This document shows, piece after piece, positions 1 through 10,576 of a stretch of DNA of 35,545 nt. The translations under genes and the position numbers were made by a program. The stretch spans positions 1 through 35,545 of the forward strand of contig JBFLZD010000039.1 in the NCBI GenBank assembly GCA_040756435.1. Reading direction: 5' to 3'. Origin of the DNA: Spirochaetota bacterium. Lineage in GTDB: Bacteria; Spirochaetota; UBA4802; UB4802. The stretch's first letter is position 1. Each line of letters opens with the position of its first letter. The notes under the pieces are model-generated. The model had not been told where the DNA came from and did no database searches. It was given only the letters and a program-made list of their open reading frames with translations.

Positions 1-230
1 TATCGCAATCAGTATAAAAATAACTGTCGTTATTTGCCAATTCATTTTTTAAAATATACTGTATTGTGCTAATGCTTTTGATAATAAATATAAATTTTTT
101 TATTTATCTTGACAAGTTTTTTATAATAATTATTGATTTCATTTTCAAACTTGAATTAAATATTTTGATTTACATTTAATCATATTTGCTACTATAGTAA
201 GCGATAGTTACTGGCAACAGGTACATTGTT
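1..230. other. AT-rich leader upstream of ptsI
   Basis: No gene is visible. A 7-bp stem with a 4-base loop lies at 18-35 without a following T-run. A TTGACA hexamer sits at 109-114, but the nearest TATAAT (122-127) is only 7 bases away, so a standard promoter is not supported. GCGATAGTTACTG at 201-213, just before the ptsI start, is one copy of a word that recurs across the window. Confidence 0.5.
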
Positions 231-1976
231 ATGTCTAAATCAATAGAAGGAGTTATTGCTTCACCAGGGATAGTTGTAGGAAAAGCCTATATTTATCGAG
301 GCGATAATATCATTATTCCCAAATACACCATAACAGATGACCAGGTTGAAAAAGAAATAAAAAGGTATGATGAATCCCTTGCAAAAACCAAAGAAGAAAT
401 CAAAGCAATACAATCGCAGATAGCAACCAGTTTATCCAATGACATGGCCGATATATTCAAAAGCCATTTAATGGTTCTGGAAGATCCATATCTGGATCAA
501 AAAGTGCGCGAAACCATTAGTAAGGAAAAACGTAATGCGGAATGGGTTTTGAATGATATCACATTACAACTGATTCAGAGCTTAAAATCAATTGAAGATG
601 AATATTTACGTGAGCGGATTATCGATATCTCAGATATTAACAAGCGACTTATTAATAATTTGCAAAAAACACACGATGAATCCCTGGCAGATTTAAAAGA
701 AGAAGTTATTGTAGTAGCTACTGACCTGACACCATCTGATACGGCAATGATGAATAAAAAATATGTATTGGGTTTCATAACCGACCGTGGCGGCAGAACT
801 TCCCATACAGCAATAATGGCACGTGCACTGGAAATCCCCGCAATAGTTGGTTCTCAGGTTGGTACTTCTCTTATAAAGCATGGTGATATTATCATTCTGG
901 ACGCTATACACGGGAAAATAATTGTTAACCCATCCAAAGATGAAATCAGTGAATATGAAAAATACCGTGAAGATTTAAAACAGCTTGAAAATGAATTAGC
1001 CGCTATAATTGAACTTCCTTCACATACTCTTGATAATGAAACTATATATATCTATGGCAATATAGAAATCCCCGACGAAATGAATATTATACGGGATCAC
1101 GGTGCACAGGGTATTGGACTTTTTAGATCAGAATTTTTGTTTCTGGATAAGTCCTTACCTGATGAAGAAAAACAGTTTGAAGAATATAAAAAGGTTGTTG
1201 AATTTTTTAACCCCCACCCTGTTACCATCCGTACACTTGATATAGGTGGCGATAAGATTTATGCCTTTACCAAGCAATATAAAGAGCGAAACCCATTCCT
1301 GGGATGTAGAGCCATACGATTTAGCCTTGAAAACGAATTTTTATTCAGGCCACAACTCAGAGCAATACTACGGGCTTCTGCGTTTGGCAATGTTAAACTA
1401 ATGTTTCCCATGATATCGTCTGTTGAGGAGCTTCTCAAAGCAAAATCAATTTTATATGAAGAGATGGAAAATCTTCAAAAATTGGGCATACCTTTCAATC
1501 AAAATTTACCTGTTGGCATAATGATTGAGGTCCCTTCAACAGCAATAAACGTTGATATATTCTGTAAATATTGTGATTTCTTTTCAGTGGGAACCAATGA
1601 CCTGGTTCAATACACATTAGCTGTTGACCGCATCAGTGAAAAAATAGCATATCTTTATAACCCGCTGAATCTTGCTGTGTTACGGCTTTTAAAATTAATT
1701 GCTGATGTAGCATATCAAAACTCTATCTCTCTTTCAATATGCGGTGAAATGGCAGGTGAACCAAAATATACCATGCTTTTACTTGGTTTGGGGTACCGAC
1801 AATTATCAATGAGTTCAGCATTCATGTATCAGATAAAACGTATCATACGTTCTGTTACCATTGAGGAATGCAGGGACATGGTTAATAATCTGATGCAACT
1901 GGATAATACCTATGACATAGAAAATGCAATGATGGAAGTATTAAACAAAAAATTTCCCAATATGTTTTTCAAATAA
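231..1976 (+). CDS. ptsI: Phosphoenolpyruvate-protein phosphotransferase (PTS enzyme I)
   Basis: Cytoplasmic enzyme I of the phosphotransferase system; it takes phosphate from phosphoenolpyruvate on a histidine and passes it to HPr. The N-terminus (SIEGVIASPGIVVGKAY) is typical of the family. The phospho-histidine segment GGRTSHTAIMARALEIPAIVG-like is centred on His192, the PEP-barrel motifs (GIGLFRSEFL, RTLDIGGDK) follow, and the catalytic cysteine lies in SICGEMAGEP near residue 505. Length 581 aa is normal. There is no N-terminal GAF domain, so this is the PtsI rather than the PtsP(Ntr) form. No HPr or EII gene is next to it; it may serve a regulatory PTS. The Shine-Dalgarno is weak (ACAGG about 11 bases upstream). 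The next gene follows after 10 bases, suggesting co-transcription. Confidence 0.93.
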   Translation: MSKSIEGVIASPGIVVGKAYIYRGDNIIIPKYTITDDQVEKEIKRYDESLAKTKEEIKAIQSQIATSLSNDMADIFKSHLMVLEDPYLDQKVRETISKEKRNAEWVLNDITLQLIQSLKSIEDEYLRERIIDISDINKRLINNLQKTHDESLADLKEEVIVVATDLTPSDTAMMNKKYVLGFITDRGGRTSHTAIMARALEIPAIVGSQVGTSLIKHGDIIILDAIHGKIIVNPSKDEISEYEKYREDLKQLENELAAIIELPSHTLDNETIYIYGNIEIPDEMNIIRDHGAQGIGLFRSEFLFLDKSLPDEEKQFEEYKKVVEFFNPHPVTIRTLDIGGDKIYAFTKQYKERNPFLGCRAIRFSLENEFLFRPQLRAILRASAFGNVKLMFPMISSVEELLKAKSILYEEMENLQKLGIPFNQNLPVGIMIEVPSTAINVDIFCKYCDFFSVGTNDLVQYTLAVDRISEKIAYLYNPLNLAVLRLLKLIADVAYQNSISLSICGEMAGEPKYTMLLLGLGYRQLSMSSAFMYQIKRIIRSVTIEECRDMVNNLMQLDNTYDIENAMMEVLNKKFPNMFFK

Positions 1977-1986
1977 TTCACTCATC

Positions 1987-2739
1987 ATGAAACTATATCA
2001 TGAATTAGCCGAATATTATTTTACTATAGAGAAGTTTCATAGGGATATTAATGACGATATAAATCTTATTAAAGAACTTGCCTCAAACATACCAAATCCT
2101 GTTTTACTTGATTTAGGCTGTGGAACAGGTGAACACCTGAATGAATTATCTAAATGTGGGTTTACCTGTACCGGTTTAGATAACAGCAAAAATATGCTAA
2201 CTCATGCTAAACTTCGATTCCCTAATGCTGCTAATTTTATTTTTTCAGATATCACAAACTTTGACTTTTTTGAAGATTTTGATATAATCATTTCTTTATT
2301 TGGTTCATTTGATTATATGATACATGATGAAGACGTTGACAAGGTTTTATGGAATACATGGCGAGCTTTAAAAAATAATGGTTTTGGTCTTTTTGAAATA
2401 TGGAATGCAATACCCGTCAGGGAAATTAAGGAAAAGCCATTAACAAAAGTATCAAGTGTTACTTATAAAAACCTGACAATTAAACGGGAACGTGGCTTTA
2501 CTCTCATACCTGATAGTGATAAAACAATTGCTGAGGTAGACTATAGATATACAATTTCAGATGGTAATGCAACACGACATGTAAAAGATAAACATATCAT
2601 GCGTGCCTTTTTTAAAGAAGAGATAGAAGAATTTTTACACAATAATGGGTTTAAAATTGTTGCTATATATGCCAATTCTAAAAAAGAACCATTTATAAAA
2701 ACATCTAATAAGCTTTTAATTCATTTTGAAAAAAATTAA
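1987..2739 (+). CDS. Class I SAM-dependent methyltransferase
   Basis: A 250-aa protein with a class I methyltransferase core: motif I VLLDLGCGTGEHLNEL, followed by an acidic residue in GLDNSKNML that would bind the ribose of S-adenosylmethionine, and motif IV-like FDIIISLFGSFDYM. The C-terminal half (strand-rich, with ending SNKLLIHFEKN) resembles small-molecule methyltransferases of the Methyltransf_25/11 type. The substrate cannot be inferred. It starts 10 bases after the ptsI stop and has no clear Shine-Dalgarno, so it is probably translated by coupling to ptsI. No membrane segment or signal peptide is seen. Confidence 0.8.
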   Translation: MKLYHELAEYYFTIEKFHRDINDDINLIKELASNIPNPVLLDLGCGTGEHLNELSKCGFTCTGLDNSKNMLTHAKLRFPNAANFIFSDITNFDFFEDFDIIISLFGSFDYMIHDEDVDKVLWNTWRALKNNGFGLFEIWNAIPVREIKEKPLTKVSSVTYKNLTIKRERGFTLIPDSDKTIAEVDYRYTISDGNATRHVKDKHIMRAFFKEEIEEFLHNNGFKIVAIYANSKKEPFIKTSNKLLIHFEKN

Positions 2740-2744
2740 AAAAA

Positions 2745-2777
2745 ATTATCCATGACCATTTAATAGCCATGGATAAT
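2745..2777 (-). terminator. Intrinsic terminator after lon
   Basis: A perfect 10-bp stem (ATTATCCATG with CATGGATAAT) separated by 13 bases. Read on the minus strand it is followed by TTTTTTT-AA-TTTTTTT, a good U-tract, so it ends the tig-clpP-clpX-lon transcript. On the plus strand no T-run follows, but the stem may still help end the methyltransferase transcript. Confidence 0.8.
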
Positions 2778-2809
2778 AATTACTATGCACAAAATATTGA
2801 TTTCATCAT

Positions 2810-5257
2810 CTATGTATAATTGTGTTTGGTCAATAATCCATTGCTCATATCTGAAATTACAGATTCCCGTACAGTATCTTTCCATTGTTCATTAAGTTTT
2901 TCGGTCTTTTGCCTGTCCTTAAAGAATTTTTCAGGTTCTTCCAATGATAAAAACAGCACTTCTTCCATGCTGGTAACCGGATGGAATATAAGCTGTTTAC
3001 GAACATATTCAGGTATCTTTTCCAGATCTTTTTCGTTATCCTTGGGTATTATAATATGAGTAATTTGTGCACGATGTGCAGCCAGTACCTTTTCTTTTAA
3101 TCCACCTATTGGAAGAACTTTACCACGTAAAGTTATTTCACCGGTCATTGCAACATCACACCTAACCGGTATCTGACTCAATAGTGAAGCAATAACCACA
3201 CCCATGGTAATACCTGCAGAAGGTCCATCTTTGGGGATTGCGCCTTCGGGAACGTGCAGATGTATATCATGCTTGCGTAATACATCTTCCGGTATATTAA
3301 AATACTGAGCATTTGCCCGTACATAGGTAAATGCTGCATGAGCAGATTCCTGCATCACCTCGCCTAACTGCCCGGTGAGTATAAGCTGGCCTTTCCCTTT
3401 TATCAGTGAAGCTTCAACCTGTAATACATCTCCGCCAACTTCAGTCCATGCAAGGCCATTGGCAAGGCCTATCTCACTCTTCTGTTCTTTTTCACCATAT
3501 TTAAACTTAATTGGCCCTAAATACTCGTGCAGAATGTCAACAGTTATTTCACGAACATGTGACGAACCGTATTTTACCACTTCCCGTGCAACTTTGCGGC
3601 AAACTTTTGCTATCACTCGCTCTAAACTTCTCACCCCGGCTTCACGTGTATAATGACGTATGGTATACAGCATCATATCTTCGCTGTATTTGATATTTGA
3701 TTCACTCAGGCCATTTTCTTTAATTTGTTTGGGTAGTAAGAACTGCAAACCAATATTTAATTTTTCCGGTTCGGTGTAGCTATTAATTTCAATTATTTCC
3801 ATTCTGTCCTGTAATGGAGCAGGTATCCTGTGCTGTACATTGGCAGTTGTTATAAACAGCACATCTGAAAGGTCATATGGTACTTCAAGATAATGATCAA
3901 CGAATGTATTATTCTGTTCAGGGTCTAACACTTCAAGCAGGGCAGATGAAGGGTCCCCCCTGAAATCCATTGACATCTTGTCAACTTCATCAAGCAGGAA
4001 TACAGGATTAACAACGCCTGCTTTTTTCATCTGTTGAATAATTCTTCCCGGTAACGCACCTACATATGTCCTCCGGTGTCCACGGATTTCAGCTTCATCA
4101 CGTACTCCACCCAGCGACATCCTTACAAATTTCCTGCCCAGTGCCCTTGCTACTGAACGCCCTAATGAAGTTTTTCCAACACCGGGAGGGCCAACAAAAC
4201 ATAATATTGGGCCTTTTAATTTATTTGAAAGGTGACGCACCGCTATATATTCAATAATTCTTTCTTTAACTTCTTCCAATCCATAATGATCTTCATTGAG
4301 AACCTGCATGGCATGATCAATATCACGATTATCACGGGTATGTTTATACCACGGCACATCGCGCAACCATTCAATGTAGGTACGCACAACAGCAGATTCA
4401 GCTGACAATGGAGGCATTTTTTCCAAACGTTTCAGTTCCTTTAATGCCTTATCTTTTGCTTCCTTGGACATTTTTGCTTCTTCAATTGATTTGCGTAATT
4501 CTTCAACTTCATCAGCTAAATCATCACCCTGCCCTAATTCTTTCTTTATTACTTTAATCTGTTCATTGAGATAGTATTCCTTTTGGGTTTTCTCCATCTG
4601 TTTTCTGACTTTGCCCTGTATCTTTTTTTCAATATACATTATCTCAATTTCACCATTAATCAGTTCAATGAGTTTTTCTATCCTTTCAACAGGGTTGCCC
4701 AATTCCAGTATTGCCTGTTTATATTCAACTCGCATTGTTATATATGAAGCTATAACATCAGCCAGATGAGAAATATCTTCAATCTGCATCACGGTAGTCA
4801 ATGCTTCTTGAGGAACTTTTTTATTTAATTTGATATATTTTTCAAAGGTATCAATTAAATTGCGTTTTAAAGCTTCTACCTTTGAATCAGTTTCATAGGG
4901 GCGCTCAATATCTTTAATCCCTACTGTAATGCCATCATCAGTTGACTCAAAATGAGAAATATACACGCGTGAAATACCCTCAACCAGCACCTTAACAGTA
5001 CCATCAGGTAATTTTAAAAGCTGAAGAATCTCTGAAAGTGTACCAACATCATGAAGATCTTCTTTTTTAGGATTTGCAATCTGTGAATCAACCTGAGCAG
5101 CAAGGACTAAAAGACGGTCACCCTTCATTGCCGAATCCAGAGCTTTAATTGATATATCCCGGCCAACAAATAGTGGTATTACCATATGTGGGAATATTAC
5201 CATATCCCGCAATGGCAACAAGGGGTATCGTTTAAAATAATCTATATCTTTCTTCAT
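2810..5257 (-). CDS. lon: ATP-dependent Lon protease
   Basis: Cytoplasmic AAA+ serine protease that degrades misfolded and regulatory proteins. Numbering from the chosen start: N-terminal substrate-binding LON domain (about 10-200), coiled segment (about 210-290), AAA+ domain with Walker A GPPGVGKT (356-363) and Walker [10 protein letters not shown], and a C-terminal protease domain with the Ser-Lys dyad, Ser680 in DGPSAG and Lys721 in GGLKEK. An upstream in-frame ATG would add 11 residues, but AGGAGA lies 6 bases before the ATG at 5257, so I use that (815 aa). The gene ends the tig-clpP-clpX-lon operon. It starts 72 bases after the clpX stop. Confidence 0.97.
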   Translation of the reverse strand: MKKDIDYFKRYPLLPLRDMVIFPHMVIPLFVGRDISIKALDSAMKGDRLLVLAAQVDSQIANPKKEDLHDVGTLSEILQLLKLPDGTVKVLVEGISRVYISHFESTDDGITVGIKDIERPYETDSKVEALKRNLIDTFEKYIKLNKKVPQEALTTVMQIEDISHLADVIASYITMRVEYKQAILELGNPVERIEKLIELINGEIEIMYIEKKIQGKVRKQMEKTQKEYYLNEQIKVIKKELGQGDDLADEVEELRKSIEEAKMSKEAKDKALKELKRLEKMPPLSAESAVVRTYIEWLRDVPWYKHTRDNRDIDHAMQVLNEDHYGLEEVKERIIEYIAVRHLSNKLKGPILCFVGPPGVGKTSLGRSVARALGRKFVRMSLGGVRDEAEIRGHRRTYVGALPGRIIQQMKKAGVVNPVFLLDEVDKMSMDFRGDPSSALLEVLDPEQNNTFVDHYLEVPYDLSDVLFITTANVQHRIPAPLQDRMEIIEINSYTEPEKLNIGLQFLLPKQIKENGLSESNIKYSEDMMLYTIRHYTREAGVRSLERVIAKVCRKVAREVVKYGSSHVREITVDILHEYLGPIKFKYGEKEQKSEIGLANGLAWTEVGGDVLQVEASLIKGKGQLILTGQLGEVMQESAHAAFTYVRANAQYFNIPEDVLRKHDIHLHVPEGAIPKDGPSAGITMGVVIASLLSQIPVRCDVAMTGEITLRGKVLPIGGLKEKVLAAHRAQITHIIIPKDNEKDLEKIPEYVRKQLIFHPVTSMEEVLFLSLEEPEKFFKDRQKTEKLNEQWKDTVRESVISDMSNGLLTKHNYT

Positions 5258-5329
5258 AGGTTCTCCTGAATTGTGTGAGTAGTGTTCCAATACATAAAAT
5301 ACTGAAAATAGTGCAATCCGGACACATAC

Positions 5330-6598
5330 TTATGCACTTTTTTCTGCTGATTTTTGAATAATTTCAGGGGATTTTCGGTGCAGTACAACATCCTCATTAA
5401 TAATAACCTTAGCTATGGTTTTCTTGGAAGGAATCTCGTACATCAGATCAAGCATTATCTCTTCAAGAACTGAACGCAATCCACGTGCACCAGTTTCGCG
5501 TTCAATTGCAATCTGAGCTATTGCCTCAATGGCTGAATCAGTAAATTCAAGTTCAACATTTTCAAAGGCAAATATTTTTTGGTATTGCTTTGTTAACGCA
5601 TTGCGCGGTTTTGTTAAAATTTCCCTTAATGCCTGTTTGTCAAGCTCATGTAATACTGCATGAACATGCAATCTTCCTACAAACTCCGGAATTAAACCAT
5701 ACCGTATGAGATCTTCAGGGATCATTTTCTCAAGTATATTAATTTTACCAATATCTTTCACCGATTTAACTTCAGCGCCAAATCCCATTGTTTTATTACC
5801 AATGCGCGCATGAACAATTTTATCCAGCCCAACAAATGCGCCACCACAAATAAACAAAATGTTCTTGGTGTCAATAGATATGAATTCCTGATGAGGATGT
5901 TTTCTACCACCCTGTGGTGGAACATTGGCTATAGTCCCTTCAACAATCTTTAAAAGGGCCTGTTGAACACCTTCGCCAGATACATCACGCGTAATTGATG
6001 GATTTTCAGATTTGCGTGAAATCTTATCTATTTCATCAATATAAATTATTCCTATCTCTGCCCTTTTAACATCACCATCTGCATTTTGAATGAGCCTCAG
6101 CAATATATTTTCTACATCCTCACCCACATAGCCTGCTTCGGTCAGCGATGTTGCATCTGCAATGGCAAATGGTACCTTTAAAATTTTTGCCAGTGTTTGG
6201 GCAAGCAACGTTTTACCGCTTCCCGTTGGGCCAATTAATAAAATATTGCTTTTATCTAATTCAACATCACCTTTTCTTAAGTTAAAGTTGCTAGTAATCC
6301 TTTTATAGTGGTTATATACTGCTACAGAAAGAACTTTCTTTGCATACTCCTGACCAATGACATATTCATCAAGAATAGCTTTAATCTCATGAGGTTTAGG
6401 TAAATTGCTTGTTAAAAGGTCGCCACCTTCTAATGCCCAGTCTTCTTCCAATATCTCATTACATAACTCAATACATTCATCGCATATATATACATTAGGA
6501 CCTGCAACTAATTTTCGTACCAGGTCCTGGCTCTTTCCACAAAATGAACAATAATGGGTTATTTCAGGTTTGCCACTATCTTTTTTCTTGTTTGACAT
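5330..6598 (-). CDS. clpX: ClpX, ATPase subunit of Clp protease
   Basis: AAA+ unfoldase that recognises substrates and feeds them into ClpP. The N-terminal C4 zinc-binding domain is intact (Cys17, Cys20, Cys39, Cys42). Walker A GPTGSGKT is at 123-130, the pore loop GYVG at 156-159 and Walker B IIYIDEID ends at 191. The RKH-type loop ([10 protein letters not shown]) and the ClpP-docking loop, here MGFGA, are present. Length 422 aa is usual. AGAGGA lies just before the ATG. It lies between clpP (upstream, 36 bases) and lon, a common bacterial arrangement. Confidence 0.97.
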   Translation of the reverse strand: MSNKKKDSGKPEITHYCSFCGKSQDLVRKLVAGPNVYICDECIELCNEILEEDWALEGGDLLTSNLPKPHEIKAILDEYVIGQEYAKKVLSVAVYNHYKRITSNFNLRKGDVELDKSNILLIGPTGSGKTLLAQTLAKILKVPFAIADATSLTEAGYVGEDVENILLRLIQNADGDVKRAEIGIIYIDEIDKISRKSENPSITRDVSGEGVQQALLKIVEGTIANVPPQGGRKHPHQEFISIDTKNILFICGGAFVGLDKIVHARIGNKTMGFGAEVKSVKDIGKINILEKMIPEDLIRYGLIPEFVGRLHVHAVLHELDKQALREILTKPRNALTKQYQKIFAFENVELEFTDSAIEAIAQIAIERETGARGLRSVLEEIMLDLMYEIPSKKTIAKVIINEDVVLHRKSPEIIQKSAEKSA

Positions 6599-6634
6599 AA
6601 ATCCTCTTAATAATAATTATCGCTTATACATTAC

Positions 6635-7225
6635 TTATCTACTATCTTTTTGAATAACTTTATCAATTAATCCATACTCTACGGCTTCCTGTGCATCCAT
6701 AAAATAATCCCTATCCACATCTTTTTCAATTTTTTCTATAGGTTGTTTGGTATGGATAGCATATATTTCATTCAACTTTGACTTAATTTTCAGGATTTCC
6801 TTTGCATGTATAGCAATATCAGAAGCCTGCCCCTGAAAACCGCCCATAGGCTGATGAATCATAATACGCGAATTTGGCAGTGCAGAACGCTTTCCTGGTG
6901 CACCCGCAGCTAACAAAAGTGAAGCCATTGAAGCTGCTTGCCCCAGGCATATAGTTGCAACGTCAGGTTTAACATACTGCATGGTATCATAAATAGCAAG
7001 CCCCGAAGTTACAATGCCCCCCGGAGAGTTAATATATACATAAATATCCTTGTCAGGGTCTTCTGCTTCCAGAAACAATAACTGAGCTATTACTAAACTT
7101 GCTACATGGTCATCAATTGCATCTCCAATGAAAATGATGCGATCCTTTAATAAGCGGGAATATATATCATACGCCCGTTCGCCACGTGCTGTTTGTTCTA
7201 CAACAATTGGTACAAGATAACTCAT
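6635..7225 (-). CDS. clpP: ClpP, proteolytic subunit of Clp protease
   Basis: Serine peptidase that forms the tetradecameric degradation chamber used by ClpX. All three catalytic residues are seen: Ser99 in [10 protein letters not shown], His124 in [10 protein letters not shown] and Asp173 in DRDYFM. The N-terminus ([23 protein letters not shown]) is characteristic, and length 196 aa is normal. A GAGG Shine-Dalgarno is 8 bases before the ATG. It is the second gene of the tig-clpP-clpX-lon operon, 95 bases after the tig stop. No other Clp ATPase gene is in the window. Confidence 0.97.
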   Translation of the reverse strand: MSYLVPIVVEQTARGERAYDIYSRLLKDRIIFIGDAIDDHVASLVIAQLLFLEAEDPDKDIYVYINSPGGIVTSGLAIYDTMQYVKPDVATICLGQAASMASLLLAAGAPGKRSALPNSRIMIHQPMGGFQGQASDIAIHAKEILKIKSKLNEIYAIHTKQPIEKIEKDVDRDYFMDAQEAVEYGLIDKVIQKDSR

Positions 7226-7320
7226 GAAATTACCTCAACAAATTTATAAATTTCTTAATAACCTTACATACAGTGTAGCATCTGTTCATGTAACTTCTAT
7301 AATTTATCATGAATGCCTAT

Positions 7321-8664
7321 TCACTTCTTCTGAGTAATATATTCCTGAAAAGTTACTGGCTTGAGCATCTTAATATCTGCATTTTGATAAATAAAATCGT
7401 ATGCTGTATCCAGTATTAAATCACCTTCAATTTCATCCCTGTTCCCTTTTTCTTCAATCACCTTTACCACTTCTTCTTCTGTGACGCCATTTTGTTCTGC
7501 TATAGATTTGATGAATTTCTGAAACTGTTCTTCAGAAACTTTGAGCTGCTCAAGTTCTGCAATCTTTGTTAATACCAGTGCATTTTTGATATTACGTTGT
7601 GCTTCATCCATTATAGATTTTGACAATTCTTCAGGATTAATCCCAAATATTGATGCAAACTCATTGATATCCTTTCCAACATTGCCAAATCGTGACTGCA
7701 ATCTTCTGAAAATAGCATACATCTCTTTTTGTATCAAAGATTGGGGTATGTCAAATTTACTGTTTTCAACAATCTTTGTTAGTATATCATTCTTTGCCTG
7801 ATTCAGAGTCTGCTCTTTTGCATAAGTTTCCAGATTTTCTCTGATTCTGGTTTTCAATTCTTCAAGGGAATTGTATTCTCCAACACTTTTAGCAAATTCA
7901 TCATTGAGTTCAGGTAACTTTCGCTCAAAAATTTCTTCAACCTTTACCAAGTACGTTACCTTTTGCCCCTTGAGGTCTTCTACCTCATAATCTTTGGGAT
8001 ATTTAACTTTAATTTCTTTTTCTTCACCTTTTTTCATTCCTATTATATCTTCATCAATAGCCCATGATTCTTTGCTCTTACCAACTACAAGGCTGTGTGA
8101 AGTAAATGCAGTTGCATCTATCTCCTCAGGCGATTTGTCATCAATGCGTTTCATCTTAATGGTTACCTGATCACCTTTAGCTACCTTTGCATCTTCACCT
8201 TCTTTTTTAGTTACTGTTGCCATCCGTTCTCGCATCGATTCTATTTCAGCATCAACATCCTCATCGGTAACTTTTACTGATTTCTGCTCAACATGAATGC
8301 CTTTATAATTGCCAAGCTCAATGGTTGGGGGGACATCAAATTCAACTATAAACGAAAAAGGCTTCCCTTTTTCCAGGTCTTTAAAATCAAATATAGGCTG
8401 GCTTACTGGTGTATAGCCCTTCTGTTCAATGGCTTCAATATAAGCAGACCGCACAATATTTTCTGCAGCCTCACCGGTAACAAACTCAGCATATTTTTTT
8501 TCAACTAAATCAAGCGGCGCTTTCCCAACCCTGAAGCCTTTAATTTCAGCCTTTTTCTGAACATTTTTTAAAACCTTTTCATATTCAGCATCAACACGAT
8601 CATTAGGTATTTCAATATCAAGCCGTATCCGTGCATTTTCAAGTTTTGACTCTTTAATTTCCAA
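7321..8664 (-). CDS. tig: Trigger factor (ribosome-associated chaperone)
   Basis: Chaperone that binds the ribosome exit and shields nascent chains; the family also has peptidyl-prolyl isomerase activity. The ribosome-binding signature is GFRVGKAP at 43-50. It is followed by an FKBP-like domain (about 160-245, with VAKGDQVTIKMK and GMKKGEEKEI) and a helical C-terminal chaperone domain. Length 447 aa is typical. The initiator is TTG: no ATG fits the conserved N-terminus, and GGAGA lies 7 bases upstream. As first gene of the operon it follows a leader of about 130 bases from the proposed promoter at 8803-8811. Confidence 0.94.
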   Translation of the reverse strand: MEIKESKLENARIRLDIEIPNDRVDAEYEKVLKNVQKKAEIKGFRVGKAPLDLVEKKYAEFVTGEAAENIVRSAYIEAIEQKGYTPVSQPIFDFKDLEKGKPFSFIVEFDVPPTIELGNYKGIHVEQKSVKVTDEDVDAEIESMRERMATVTKKEGEDAKVAKGDQVTIKMKRIDDKSPEEIDATAFTSHSLVVGKSKESWAIDEDIIGMKKGEEKEIKVKYPKDYEVEDLKGQKVTYLVKVEEIFERKLPELNDEFAKSVGEYNSLEELKTRIRENLETYAKEQTLNQAKNDILTKIVENSKFDIPQSLIQKEMYAIFRRLQSRFGNVGKDINEFASIFGINPEELSKSIMDEAQRNIKNALVLTKIAELEQLKVSEEQFQKFIKSIAEQNGVTEEEVVKVIEEKGNRDEIEGDLILDTAYDFIYQNADIKMLKPVTFQEYITQKK

Positions 8665-8763
8665 GGTTGTCTCTCCTATATATCATAAAATATTATGTAA
8701 ATCCATTACCAAATATAATGAAAATGGAAAATTTTTAAGCTATTCATACCGGGATAAATCAAT

Positions 8764-8785
8764 TTTCATGGGAAAGACCATGAAA
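8764..8785. promoter_or_regulatory. 8-6-8 inverted repeat in tig leader (possible operator)
   Basis: TTTCATGG and CCATGAAA are perfect inverted repeats separated by six bases. They lie about 10-30 bases downstream of the start site expected from the extended -10 at 8803-8811 on the minus strand. This could be a repressor operator or an RNA hairpin in the tig leader. It does not match the CIRCE or CtsR consensus. Function is inferred only from position and symmetry. Confidence 0.4.
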
Positions 8786-8786
8786 G

Positions 8787-8804
8787 ATAGTATCATTGTA
8801 CTAT
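8787..8804. promoter_or_regulatory. 6-6-6 inverted repeat overlapping tig promoter
   Basis: ATAGTA and TACTAT flank six bases and overlap the edge of the minus-strand -10 region. With the neighbouring 8-6-8 repeat this makes two dyads with the same six-base gap in 41 bases. In such AT-rich DNA a six-base arm can arise by chance. Confidence 0.3.
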
Positions 8805-8811
8805 TATAGCA
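8803..8811 (-). promoter_or_regulatory. Extended -10 promoter for tig-clpP-clpX-lon
   Basis: On the minus strand the sequence reads TGCTATAAT, a perfect TGn extended -10 element for a sigma-70-type factor. No good -35 lies 17 bases upstream, as is common for extended -10 promoters. TTGACG on the minus strand (8876-8881) is too far away to be its partner. The predicted start near 8796 gives a leader of about 130 bases before the tig TTG codon. Confidence 0.5.
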
Positions 8812-8947
8812 CAATTTTGAGTTAACTATGGAATAAACGATTGATTTTTTGTATATTTAATTTTACCTTACATACCGTCAAATACTTTTTTTAAGCGATA
8901 GTTATTAATATATACCCTTTTAAATAGATTGAAGGAATAAAACATTT

Positions 8948-10291
8948 ATGGACAGAACCTATTATGCAAAAAAATACCTGATTCCAATTAACGATAACGA
9001 TATAGATTGGGATAATGAATTTAACCAGGATGAAAAGAATATTTTACGTGGTATTAATCAGAGAGTTGTAAAAGGCATGCATCTTAATGAAATTCTTGAT
9101 TTTGTGTTTGATGAAGCATCTAAAATATTACCGCTAGACAGGCTGGATGTTGCTTTTCTTGATGATGATAACACTCGACTGGTACTGTACTATATAAAAA
9201 CTTCTTACACTGACATACATCTTCTTAAGGGATATTCTTCTGATATTCAGGGGGGATCTATACAGGTAGTATTAAATACAGGTTACCCAAGTATTATCAA
9301 TGACCTTACATCACATCTAGCAAGTTATCCAAAAAGTGAATCGGCTCAACTTCTTCTAAAGGAAGGGATTCATTCATCAATTGCTTCACCTCTTAAAGTT
9401 GATAATCGAGATGTAGGTATTATTATGTTCAGAAGCAAAAAAATTAATGCCTACACTATGCATCACCTCAAATTGCTATTGGCCTTCAGAGATCGCTTAG
9501 CTCAGGCAGTTGAAAAAACATTCCATATAGAAAAATTAACTGCTACGATCAATGCATATATGGAAATGTTGGGATTTATTACTCATGAGTTAAAAAATCC
9601 ATTAGCTTCAATTATAACTTTGGGAAGAACAATAGCCTCAGGGTACTTTGGTGAAATAAGTGATAAAAATAAAGAAATGGTAAACAGGATTGTAAAGAAA
9701 ACTGAATATTTACACAATATTGCACTTGAATACCTTAATTTAGCACGTTTTGAATCAGGTGTTTTTAATACCAAATTTTCTGAAGTCAATTTTTTTGAAG
9801 AGATAGTTGTAACATCAATAGATTTTGTAGAAACCAATCTGAATGAAAAAAAGATGAAAATAATAATACAAAATAATGCTGGTAACATAAAGGTGTTATG
9901 TGACCCAGAACTTATGAAAATTGTCATGAATAATTTATTAAGTAATGCCATCAAGTATGGATACCACAATGGACAGATTATATTACTTATAAATGCTGAT
10001 GAAAATATTATTCATGTAAGTGTAAAGAATGACGGACCTGGATTCCCGGAAAGTGAAAAAGTTAAACTGTTTAAAAAGTTTTCAAGATTAAATACGCCTG
10101 AATTAATGGATCAGAGTGGTCATGGGGTTGGGTTATATGTAACATGGAAAATCATTCAATTACATTCAGGACATATATGGGCAAATTCTGAAGAAGGGAA
10201 ATGGGCTGAATTCACCTTCGAAATACCATTGCGTATGGATCAATGCCTCATACAACCTTCACGCTCTTTTAATATTGATGTTGTTAGATAG
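8948..10291 (+). CDS. GAF-domain sensor histidine kinase
   Basis: Soluble histidine kinase of 447 aa; no membrane segment is visible. The N-terminal GAF-like domain spans about 35-190 (VGIIMFRSK near its end). The dimerisation/phosphoacceptor helix is FITHELKNPLASI with His213. The HATPase domain has an N-box with Asn333 (NNLLSNAIKYG), G1 NDGPGFP (Asp362) and G2 GHGVGLYVTW. There is no receiver domain and no response-regulator gene next to it, so its partner is elsewhere. It is divergent from the tig operon across 283 bases. Upstream are GAAGGA, about 12 bases from the ATG, and GCGATAGTT at 8895-8903. Confidence 0.9.
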   Translation: MDRTYYAKKYLIPINDNDIDWDNEFNQDEKNILRGINQRVVKGMHLNEILDFVFDEASKILPLDRLDVAFLDDDNTRLVLYYIKTSYTDIHLLKGYSSDIQGGSIQVVLNTGYPSIINDLTSHLASYPKSESAQLLLKEGIHSSIASPLKVDNRDVGIIMFRSKKINAYTMHHLKLLLAFRDRLAQAVEKTFHIEKLTATINAYMEMLGFITHELKNPLASIITLGRTIASGYFGEISDKNKEMVNRIVKKTEYLHNIALEYLNLARFESGVFNTKFSEVNFFEEIVVTSIDFVETNLNEKKMKIIIQNNAGNIKVLCDPELMKIVMNNLLSNAIKYGYHNGQIILLINADENIIHVSVKNDGPGFPESEKVKLFKKFSRLNTPELMDQSGHGVGLYVTWKIIQLHSGHIWANSEEGKWAEFTFEIPLRMDQCLIQPSRSFNIDVVR

Positions 10292-10312
10292 TATGAATTT
10301 ATTAAACAAAAC

Positions 10313-10329
10313 CCTGAACCTTATTCAGG
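10313..10329. other. Short hairpin after the histidine kinase
   Basis: CCTGAA and TTCAGG form a 6-bp stem with a 5-base loop shortly after the kinase stop. No T-run follows, so termination is doubtful. The rest of 10330-10537 shows no gene or clear signal. Confidence 0.25.
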
Positions 10330-10539
10330 ATTGAATCTTTAAGATTTCTCCTCACCTGGATAACTTTGGCAACTTCATTTCATCAAACTCAGTAACCACA
10401 ATGTGGCAAAAGATTTTCTTGATTAAAAATTAAGATTTATCATTATGCTAATAACAACGGTTATTACTTCATTAAGTATCAATCTGGATAATTTCAATCA
10501 ATGTCTGGGATATGTTTATATAATATTGTTATAAAATAA

Positions 10540-10569
10540 AAAAAGCTGCTTTTAATTAAGCAGCTTTTT
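10540..10569 (-). terminator. Terminator of the tRNA Lys-Leu-Gly unit
   Basis: A 12-bp perfect stem with arms AAAAAGCTGCTT and AAGCAGCTTTTT and a six-base loop. On the minus strand it lies 8 bases after tRNA-Gly and runs into a T-run, a textbook intrinsic terminator. Confidence 0.85.
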
Positions 10570-10576
10570 AACAATG

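Noticed and set aside
109-127. TTGACA plus TATAAT promoter upstream of ptsI
   Set aside because: The hexamers are separated by 7 bases, far from the 16-18 needed.
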